Shown here in pieces: positions 8,424-14,813 of a stretch of DNA of 34,505 bases (the first letter of the stretch is position 1; each line of letters opens with the position of its first letter). The DNA is from JBBQNY01 sp038255255 (GTDB lineage: Bacteria > Pseudomonadota > Gammaproteobacteria > Xanthomonadales > Ahniellaceae): positions 1 to 34,505 of the forward strand of contig JBBSLL010000031.1 of the NCBI GenBank assembly GCA_038255255.1, in the 5' to 3' direction. Below the pieces are notes generated by a model, which saw only the letters and a list, made by a program, of their open reading frames with translations, had not been told where the DNA came from and did not search any database. A program made the position numbers and the translations under genes.

Positions 8424-8548
8424 AACCCCTCTCCCTGCGGGAGAGGGGTTGGGGTGAGGGGCCGGTCGTGCCGGGATGTCGGTCATTCCCGAGGCAAGCC
8501 CGGCACCTCATCCGGCGCTGCGCGCCACCTTCTCCCGGAGGGAGAAGG
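8424..8548. repeat. Pair of inverted hairpin repeats between leuS and lptE
   Basis: The 161-bp leuS-lptE gap holds two CCCTCTCCC-type hairpins in opposite orientation. The first is a perfect 12-bp stem (8424-8435 with 8439-8450, loop TGC). The second is a 9-bp stem (8528-8536 with 8540-8548, loop GGA). Each is flanked on the inner side by a TGAGG/CCTCA motif. The layout is that of a doublet of REP-like units seen in many GC-rich proteobacterial genomes. In the leuS-lptE transcript it could reduce expression of the distal genes or protect RNA ends. Confidence 0.75.
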
Positions 8549-8558
8549 GAAGCCGATT

Positions 8559-11324
8559 CTAGCTTGCAACGACGTTGACGATCTTGCCAGGCACCACGAT
8601 GACTTTGCGCACGCTCAGCCCGGCAACGTGGCGCACGACGCTGGCGTCGGACAGCGCCAGCGTTTCGATGACTTCGCGCGAGGCATCGGCCGCAACCTCG
8701 AGCGTCCCGCGCAGCTTGCCGTTGACCTGCAGCGCCAGGGTCACGGAAGAACGGGCTATGGCTGCCGGATCGGCCACGGGGAACGGCTGCGCGTCGACCA
8801 GCGATTCCGGGTTTCCGAGCGCTTGCCACGTACGGTGGGCGAAATGCGGGGTGATCGGGTTCAGCATGAGAACCATCGCGCGCAGCGTTTCGAGTCGAAG
8901 CGCATGTGCCGCCGCGTCAGCGCCGCGATACCGCGTCAGCGCATTGAGGAGTTCCATGAGCGCCGCGATGATGGTGTTGAAGCTCAGGCGCCGCCCGTAA
9001 TCGTCGCCGACCTTGGCGATTGTCTCGTGCAGCTGGCGACGAAGTTCCTGGCCGGCAGCGTCAAGCTGCGCGCCGCTCACCGCGGCATCCTGCGTTCCAT
9101 CGCCGGCAACCGCGAGCGCCGCCTCCGCCTCCCGCCAGAATCGACGCAGGAAGCGGCTCATGCCTTCGACGCCCGCCTCGTTCCACTCGAGGCTGTACTC
9201 GGCGGGTGCGGCGAACATCGAGAACAGACGCACTGTATCCGCCCCGTACTTGTCCACCATGGCCTGCGGATCGACGCCGTTGTTCCTCGACTTGGACATC
9301 TTCTCGATGCCGCCGATGCGGAGCGCGGCACCGTCGATCAGCGATTTCGCGCCGGTGACGCGCCCGCGCTCATCGCGCTCCACCTCGACGTCCGCCGGAT
9401 TCACCCAGACCTTGTCCATCACGGTCCCGCCGCTTCCGGATCCCGGTATCTCGACCTCGCGGAAGAAAGTCTCGGCGATCACCATGCCCTGGCAGAGCAG
9501 GTTGGTGGCGGGTTCGTCGCTCGCCACCATGCCCGCGTCGCGCAGCAGGCGGTGATAGAAGCGGAAGTACAGCAAATGCAGGATCGCGTGTTCGATGCCG
9601 CCGATGTAGTGGTCTACCGGCAGCCAGTAGTTGGCGCGCGCGTCGACCATCTCTGCAGCGCCTGGCGAGGTGTAACGCGCGTAGTACCAGCTCGATTCCA
9701 TGAAGGTGTCGAAGGTGTCCGTCTCGCGGTCCGCGGGACCACCGCAGCGAGGGCACGTGGTCTTGCGCCACTCGGGATCGGCCTTGATGGGAGACTGGAC
9801 GCCCGAGAACGCGACGTCTTCCGGCAACAACACGGGCAGCTGGGATTCCGGAACCGGCACGTCGCCGCACACGGCGCAGTGGACCATCGGAATCGGGCAG
9901 CCCCAGTAGCGCTGGCGCGAAACGCCCCAGTCGCGCAACCGGAAGTTCACCTGCCGCGTGCCGCGACCCTCCTTTTCCAATCGGCCGGCGATGGCATCGA
10001 AGGCGCCCTGGTAGTCGAGGCCGTCGAACTCGCCTGAATTGACCACCCAGCCCTGCTCCGTGAACGCGCCGTCGTTGGCGACTGAATCCTCGAACTCCTG
10101 GACCACCTGCACCGCGGCGCCGGTATCGACCACGTCGATGGCTCCAGCCTCTCCCAGCGCGCTCTGCATCGGATCGTCGTGGGCTCCCACGTGTTGCCGG
10201 ATCTCGGCCAGCGCGTCGCGTACCTCTGCGGACACGATCACCATCCGGATCGGGAGCGCATACGCCTGCGCAAACTCCCAGTCGCGCTGGTCGTGGCCGG
10301 GCACGCCCATGACCGCGCCGGTGCCGTAGTTCATCAGCACGAAATTGGCGGCGAAGATCGGCAGCGCTTCGCCAGAGACCGGATGAGTGGCGAACATCCC
10401 GATCTCGACACCACGCTTTTCCTGGGTCTCGCGCTCTGCTTCCGAAACGCCGCCCTGCTTCAGCGCCGCGATGCGCACCGCAAGTTCGGGGTCGGCCGCC
10501 GCAGCCTGCTGCGCCAGCGGATGTTCGGGGGCGATGCTGAGGAACGTCACGCCCATCAGCGTGTCTGGCCGCGTGGTGAAAACCCGCACCGGCTCCGCGC
10601 TGCCCTCGACGTCGAAAGCGAACTCGAGGCCTTCGCTGCGGCCGATCCAGTTGCGCTGCATGGTCTTGACCGCATCGGGCCATCCCGGCAGCGAATCCAG
10701 GCCCGCGAGCAGCTCATCGGCGTACGCAGTGATCCTGAGGAACCATTGGGCGATCTCGCGCTTTTCGACCAGCGCGCCGGAACGCCAGCCACGCCCGTCG
10801 ATCACCTGCTCGTTGGCAAGCACCGTCTGGTCCACAGGGTCGAAGTTCACCACCGCGTTCCGGCGATAGACCATGCCCTTTTCGAACAGGCGCACGAACA
10901 TGCGCTGCTCGTGCACGTAATAATCCGGTCGGCAGGTGGCGAATTCGCGCGACCAGTCGATGGCGTAGCCCATCGATTTGAGCTGCGCGCGCATGTGCTC
11001 GATGTTGGCGTAGGTCCAGCGCGCGGGCGCCGTGTTGTTCCTGATTGCGGCGTTTTCGGCAGGCAGCCCGAAAGCGTCCCATGCCATCGGCTGCAGCACG
11101 TTCTTGCCAAGCATGCGCTGATAGCGCGAGATCACGTCGCCGATGGTGTAGTTCCGGACGTGCCCCATGTGCAGCGCGCCGGACGGGTAAGGCAGCATCG
11201 AAAGGCAGTAGAACTTCTCGCGCGACGGATCCTCGACTGCTTCGAACGCACGCGTGCGTTCCCAGAACGCCTGCGCGTCCGCTTCGACGGATCCGGGGTC
11301 GTAGGCGGTGGACTCGGAGGACAA
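8559..11324 (-). CDS. leuS: Leucyl-tRNA synthetase
   Basis: Class I aminoacyl-tRNA synthetase that charges tRNA-Leu and edits mischarged tRNA. The HIGH motif is HMGH at residues 52-55 (within PYPSGALHMGHVRNYTIGD), and KMSKS is at 675-679. Between them are the CP1 editing domain with FTTRPDTLMGVTF, the LRDWGVSRQRYWG segment and a cysteine pair CPRCGG. No ATG fits the family N-terminus. The TTG at 11324 (then SSESTAYDPGSVE) aligns with the E. coli start, with AGGA 13 nt upstream. The open frame continues to 11435 but without homology. The product has 921 residues, longer than the E. coli enzyme (about 860), partly because of an insertion after LPIRMVIVSAEVRD at the end of the editing region. 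Confidence 0.97.
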   Translation of the reverse strand: MSSESTAYDPGSVEADAQAFWERTRAFEAVEDPSREKFYCLSMLPYPSGALHMGHVRNYTIGDVISRYQRMLGKNVLQPMAWDAFGLPAENAAIRNNTAPARWTYANIEHMRAQLKSMGYAIDWSREFATCRPDYYVHEQRMFVRLFEKGMVYRRNAVVNFDPVDQTVLANEQVIDGRGWRSGALVEKREIAQWFLRITAYADELLAGLDSLPGWPDAVKTMQRNWIGRSEGLEFAFDVEGSAEPVRVFTTRPDTLMGVTFLSIAPEHPLAQQAAAADPELAVRIAALKQGGVSEAERETQEKRGVEIGMFATHPVSGEALPIFAANFVLMNYGTGAVMGVPGHDQRDWEFAQAYALPIRMVIVSAEVRDALAEIRQHVGAHDDPMQSALGEAGAIDVVDTGAAVQVVQEFEDSVANDGAFTEQGWVVNSGEFDGLDYQGAFDAIAGRLEKEGRGTRQVNFRLRDWGVSRQRYWGCPIPMVHCAVCGDVPVPESQLPVLLPEDVAFSGVQSPIKADPEWRKTTCPRCGGPADRETDTFDTFMESSWYYARYTSPGAAEMVDARANYWLPVDHYIGGIEHAILHLLYFRFYHRLLRDAGMVASDEPATNLLCQGMVIAETFFREVEIPGSGSGGTVMDKVWVNPADVEVERDERGRVTGAKSLIDGAALRIGGIEKMSKSRNNGVDPQAMVDKYGADTVRLFSMFAAPAEYSLEWNEAGVEGMSRFLRRFWREAEAALAVAGDGTQDAAVSGAQLDAAGQELRRQLHETIAKVGDDYGRRLSFNTIIAALMELLNALTRYRGADAAAHALRLETLRAMVLMLNPITPHFAHRTWQALGNPESLVDAQPFPVADPAAIARSSVTLALQVNGKLRGTLEVAADASREVIETLALSDASVVRHVAGLSVRKVIVVPGKIVNVVAS

Positions 11325-11501
11325 GGCGGTTCGGAATTCCTGAAGTGGCCTGCAGCCTACCGCAGCGCAGCAAACAGGAGAAAGCCCCGGACACAGCATT
11401 GTCGGGAGACGCAATCGTGCGCATCGCCTGTTCATGCGCAGCTGCGGCCCTGTTCAGCGCGCGGGGATTACGTTGGGGGACCCATCATCGAGGGTTCCAC
11501 A

Positions 11502-11735
11502 ATGGCTCGCTGCGACACCTGCGGCAACGATTACGACAAGGCCTTCACCATCAGTGGCAAGGGCATGAGCGGGACGTTCGACAGTTTCGAATGCGCGATC
11601 CATGCCCTCGCGCCTTGCTGCGCCCACTGCGGTTGCAAGGTGATCGGGCACGGTGCGGAACACAACGGCGCGTTTTACTGCTGCGCGCACTGCGCGCGAA
11701 AAACCGGGATCAAGGGGCTCGACGACCGGGTGTAG
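11502..11735 (+). CDS. Small cysteine-rich putative metal-binding protein
   Basis: A 77-residue cytoplasmic protein with eight cysteines and several histidines: C4/C7, C31, C39/C40, C43/C45, C60/C61, C64 plus H34, H42, H50, H54 and H63. The arrangement CDTC near the N-terminus, ECAIHALAPCCAHCGC in the middle and YCCAHC at the end implies zinc-ribbon-like metal knuckles. Similar small proteins are usually annotated as hypothetical or as prokaryotic metallothionein; I cannot verify either name. The start ATG is preceded by GAGGG seven nt upstream. The gene is divergent from leuS. Its TAG stop is part of the GTAG head of the repeat at 11732-11754. Confidence 0.8.
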   Translation: MARCDTCGNDYDKAFTISGKGMSGTFDSFECAIHALAPCCAHCGCKVIGHGAEHNGAFYCCAHCARKTGIKGLDDRV

Positions 11736-11754
11736 GGCGCGCGTCCGGCGCGCC
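11732..11754 (+). repeat. GTAG-headed hairpin repeat, copy A
   Basis: GTAG followed by a 19-nt hairpin (arms GGCGCGC/GCGCGCC). Bases 11733-11735 also serve as the stop codon of the Cys-rich protein. It has the same 23-nt layout as the copies at 11851, 32332, 32381, 32430 and 32477, with different but still paired stem bases. Confidence 0.8.
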
Positions 11755-11850
11755 GGGGACGTGCAGCGGTCTCGGGGTTTGCGGCGGGCCAGGGTGAAAC
11801 CGCATCGCAAGTTTGCGCTCGGCAGCGTGAGCCCTCGTGGCAAAGTTTGC

Positions 11851-11873
11851 GGCGCACCCAAGGTGCGCCCTAC
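11851..11873 (-). repeat. GTAG-headed hairpin repeat, copy B (inverted)
   Basis: On the minus strand it reads GTAG followed by a 19-nt hairpin with arms GGCGCACC/GGTGCGCC. It faces copy A across about 100 bp, an inverted pair like a REPIN. It lies just upstream of the amidohydrolase start, so it may fall in that gene's leader. Confidence 0.8.
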
Positions 11874-11904
11874 GATCGGGGTTCTTTTGGTGCTGGACGA
11901 ATCC

Positions 11905-13245
11905 ATGCGAATTCTCTCCATTGCGCTGCTCGCAGCGCTCGCAGCACCGGCCGTCTCTGCGCAGGCCACGGCGCAGGCCACGGCGCAGGCCACGGCGCAG
12001 GTCACTGCGCACGTCACTGCGCACGTCACTGCGCTGCACTGCGAACGCGTCTTCGATGCGCGCGCCGGGCGCGTGCTCGACGCCCGCACGATCGTGGTGC
12101 GCGACGGCAGGATCGCCGAGATCCTTCCGGGCAAGGTAACGGTCAACGGCGCTCAAGCCATCGATCTTGGTGGACATACCTGTTCGCCGGGATGGACCGA
12201 CCTGCACGTGCACCTCGCGAGCGAGTCGAGCCCGAACAGCTACTCGGAAGGATTCCGCATGGATCCGGTCGACTTCGCCTATCTCAGCGTCGGCTACGCC
12301 GAGAAGACACTGATGGCCGGGTTCACGACCGTGCGCGATCTCGGCGGCGAAGTCGTCCCGCACCTGCGCGATGCGATCAACGCTGGATCGATTCGCGGAC
12401 CACGCATCTTCGCGGCCGGCAAGTCCATCGCGACGACCGGCGGCCACGCCGATCCCACCATCGGCTACAACGCACAGCTTTCGCACCTGCTCGGTCCGCC
12501 CGGGCCCACGGAGGGCGTCATCAACTCTCCGGCCGAGGCTCGACAGGCCGTGCGCCAGCGCTACAAGGAGGGCAGCGACGTCATCAAGATCACCGCGACG
12601 GGCGGCGTGCTGAGCTATGCGAAGAGCCCTGACGGCCCGCAGTTCACCCTCGAGGAAGTCAGGGCGATCGTCGAGACGGCGCGCGACTATGGCTATCGCG
12701 TGGCGGCTCATGCGCACGGCAAGGAAGGGATGCGCCGCGCGATCGAGGGTGGCGTCACCAGCATCGAGCACGGCACGATGATGGACGACGAGATTTTCCG
12801 GTTGATGAAGCAGAAGAACACCTGGTACGTGCCCACGATATCGGCCGGCCGCTTCGTGGCGGACAAGGCGAAAATCGACGGCTATTTCCCACCCATCGTC
12901 CGGCCGAAGGCCGCGAAGATCGGCGCGCAGATCCAGCAGACCGCGGCCCGCGCGCATGCCGCTGGCGTAAAGATCGCGTTCGGCACGGACATGGGCGTGG
13001 GCCCGCACGGCGACAACGCACGCGAGTTCCTCTATCTGGTTGAGGCCGGCATGTCGCCGGCCGAGGCCCTGCAAGCGGCCACCGTGAGTGCCGCGGAAGT
13101 GCTCGGTGTAAGCGATCAGGGCGCACTTGAAGTCGGCCAGCGCGCCGACGTCGTGGCCATGCCCGGCAATCCGGTCGAGGACATCAACGCCGTGCTCAAG
13201 GTCGATTTCGTGATGAAGGACGGCGTGGTGTACCGGCGCCCATGA
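11905..13245 (+). CDS. Exported amidohydrolase, Xaa-Pro/imidazolonepropionase-like metallodipeptidase
   Basis: Amidohydrolase-superfamily protein of 446 residues with a Sec signal peptide (MRILSIALLAALAAPAVSA, cleavage before QATA). The binuclear metal site is visible: H101 and H103 (HVHL), a probable carboxylated K228 (VIKITATGG), H269/H271 (AAHAHG), H289 (IEHGT) and D362 (FGTDMG). This pattern is typical of the exported peptidase-like branch that hydrolyses L-Xaa-L-Pro or L-Xaa-L-Lys/Arg dipeptides; the exact substrate is inference. Six copies of a 4-residue repeat follow the signal peptide. The open frame extends upstream through the GTAG repeat, but the signal peptide selects this ATG. 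The periplasmic peptidase role fits the neighbouring M13 and DUF885 genes. Confidence 0.88.
   Translation: MRILSIALLAALAAPAVSAQATAQATAQATAQVTAHVTAHVTALHCERVFDARAGRVLDARTIVVRDGRIAEILPGKVTVNGAQAIDLGGHTCSPGWTDLHVHLASESSPNSYSEGFRMDPVDFAYLSVGYAEKTLMAGFTTVRDLGGEVVPHLRDAINAGSIRGPRIFAAGKSIATTGGHADPTIGYNAQLSHLLGPPGPTEGVINSPAEARQAVRQRYKEGSDVIKITATGGVLSYAKSPDGPQFTLEEVRAIVETARDYGYRVAAHAHGKEGMRRAIEGGVTSIEHGTMMDDEIFRLMKQKNTWYVPTISAGRFVADKAKIDGYFPPIVRPKAAKIGAQIQQTAARAHAAGVKIAFGTDMGVGPHGDNAREFLYLVEAGMSPAEALQAATVSAAEVLGVSDQGALEVGQRADVVAMPGNPVEDINAVLKVDFVMKDGVVYRRP
11962..12033 (+). repeat. Six-copy 12-bp tandem repeat in the amidohydrolase gene
   Basis: Six in-frame 12-bp units, the first three CAGGCCACGGCG and the last three variants of CACGTCACTGCG. 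They encode QATA three times, QVTA once and HVTA twice, immediately after the predicted signal-peptidase site. The number of units could vary by slippage without changing frame. Confidence 0.9.
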
Positions 13246-13294
13246 TCGCCGGTGTTCGGCGGATCCGCAGTCCGGCACCGCGGTTGCATCTCCG

Positions 13295-13558
13295 TTGACT
13301 CCGTTGGGCACCGAACTCATCGGCTTCACCGCGGCCGCGTTGACCACGATTGCCTTCGTGCCGCAGGCGATCAAGACGTTTCGCACGCGCGACACGAAGA
13401 GCATCTCGCTCGGCATGTACGTGGTGTTCACGATCGGCGTCGCGTTCTGGCTGGGCTATGGCGTGCTGCTGCGTTCCTGGCCGATGATCCTGTCCAACAT
13501 CGTCACGCTCGGCCTCGCGGGCGGCATCCTCGCGATGAAATTGCGCTACGACGACTGA
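13295..13558 (+). CDS. SemiSWEET sugar transporter (PQ-loop)
   Basis: An 87-residue protein with three membrane helices, the size and layout of bacterial SemiSWEETs, which dimerise to carry sugars down their gradient. The first helix has TAAALTTIAFVPQAIKTFRT with the PQ motif. The loop TRDTKSISLGMYVVFTIGVAFWLGYG and the third helix SNIVTLGLAGGILAMKLRY match the family. The initiation codon is TTG at 13295 (TTGACTCCG); a second TTG three codons on is possible and there is no clear Shine-Dalgarno. It starts 49 bp after the amidohydrolase stop on the same strand. The physiological substrate cannot be read from the sequence. Confidence 0.88.
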   Translation: MTPLGTELIGFTAAALTTIAFVPQAIKTFRTRDTKSISLGMYVVFTIGVAFWLGYGVLLRSWPMILSNIVTLGLAGGILAMKLRYDD

Positions 13559-13697
13559 CCGGATCCACAACCTCCGCTGCACGCGACACTGGTTTCGGCA
13601 TCGCGGTCCAGCCTGAGTCTGTCGAACAAAGCCTGCTTTGGCTTGCTTCGCAGCGATCCGGCCCTATCTTGCCCGCTTCGGCTTACGGACCCTGCCC

Positions 13698-14591
13698 ATG
13701 TTCAATCCTGAAATTCCTGCCGCGGACCCGCCTGCAACGTTCGTGTTCGATGCCACTACTGCGGGTTTTCCTGCGGAGGTCCTCGAACGTTCGATGACGA
13801 CGCCCGTCCTCGTCGATTTCTGGGCCGAATGGTGCGGCCCCTGCAAGCAGCTCGGTCCGGTGCTGGAAAAGCTCGCCGCCGAGTACAACGGTGCATTTCT
13901 GCTGGCCAAGGTCGACGTGGAGAGCGAACAGCAACTCGCTGCCGCATTCCAGATCCGTTCGATTCCGACCATCGTGCTGTGCAAGGGCGGGCAGCCGGTC
14001 GACGGTTTTCCCGGCGCCTTGCCCGAGGCACAGCTGCGCGAGTTCCTCACGCAGCACGGGATCGCGCCTGCGCCAGCCGCTGTCGAGCCTGAGCCGAACG
14101 AGCCCGCGCGCGATACACGTTCTCCCGAGCAGCGCGTGCACGACGTGCGCGCCCAGCTGGCGAGCGAACCCGGGAAGGAGTCGCTGCGGCTCGACCTCGC
14201 CGAAGCACTGCTCGATACCGGTGAGACCGTGGAATCGCAGCAGCTGCTCGACGACCTGCCCGCGGCCCTCGCCGGTGACGACCGGGCTCGCAAGGCGCGC
14301 GCGCGACTGGGGTTCGCAACTCTGGTGACGCATGCGCCGGCCCGCGGGGATCTCGAAGCACGGATTGCGAGCGACCCGGCGGATCTCGCTGCGCGGCACC
14401 TGCTCGGCTCTCGCCTGCTGGTCGCAGGCGAGAGCGAAGCCGCGCTCGGGCAATTCCTGGAGATGCTGCGGCGGGACCGCGCCTGGTCGGATGGATTACC
14501 GCGCAAGGCGCTGATCGAGGCGTTTGCGGTGATTGATGACCCGGACCTCGTGAGCCGCTATCGGCGCCAGATGGCGTCATTGCTGTTCTGA
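13698..14591 (+). CDS. cnoX: CnoX/YbbN-like thioredoxin-TPR protein
   Basis: A 297-residue cytoplasmic protein with an N-terminal thioredoxin domain (about residues 15-115) and a C-terminal tetratricopeptide-like helical region (about 140-297), the architecture of chaperedoxin CnoX (YbbN). The active site is WAEWCGPCK with C46 and C49, so it retains the full redox pair, unlike E. coli YbbN, which lacks the first cysteine. The segment KLAAEYNGAFLLAKVDVE, then IRSIPTIVLCKGGQPVDGFPGALPE, is strongly YbbN-like. An Ala/Pro/Glu linker joins the domains. The start chosen is the ATG at 13698; an in-frame start at 13638 would add 20 residues without homology. Family members hold oxidised client proteins for GroEL/DnaK; redox activity here is inferred from CGPC. 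Confidence 0.88.
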   Translation: MFNPEIPAADPPATFVFDATTAGFPAEVLERSMTTPVLVDFWAEWCGPCKQLGPVLEKLAAEYNGAFLLAKVDVESEQQLAAAFQIRSIPTIVLCKGGQPVDGFPGALPEAQLREFLTQHGIAPAPAAVEPEPNEPARDTRSPEQRVHDVRAQLASEPGKESLRLDLAEALLDTGETVESQQLLDDLPAALAGDDRARKARARLGFATLVTHAPARGDLEARIASDPADLAARHLLGSRLLVAGESEAALGQFLEMLRRDRAWSDGLPRKALIEAFAVIDDPDLVSRYRRQMASLLF

Positions 14592-14813
14592 CGGCATCGC
14601 AACCAGTCTGCGGGCCACTGACTTGAAAGCCAGCCGATTGCGTCGTCCGTTCGATCTCTACCTGCCGATGCGCGGCGAGCACATTCAACTCAAGCGGCCG
14701 GGGCGTGCCGGCCCGGGCGAAGCGTGAACGAGCGCCACATGCACGCGAGGGAAGCCGCGGGCGGCCCCTGAACCTTGCAGTAACATCGCCCGCGTCCCCC
14801 GTTGCCGCACTCC

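Noticed and set aside
11354..11359. Minus-strand TAGGCT as a leuS -10 promoter element.
   Set aside because: There is only a weak hexamer match and no clear -35 at 16-18 bp; in such GC-rich DNA it could be chance.
11710..13431. A 573-codon minus-strand frame opposite the amidohydrolase.
   Set aside because: The plus strand carries the signal peptide and all metal ligands. The mirror frame has no recognisable domain, and its Arg/Gly repeat is the reverse of the 12-bp tandem repeat.
13612..13627. CCTGAGTCTGTCGAAC, similar to a short motif repeated in many genomes.
   Set aside because: Only one half-copy is present, with no inverted partner nearby, so it cannot be called a repeat from this window.
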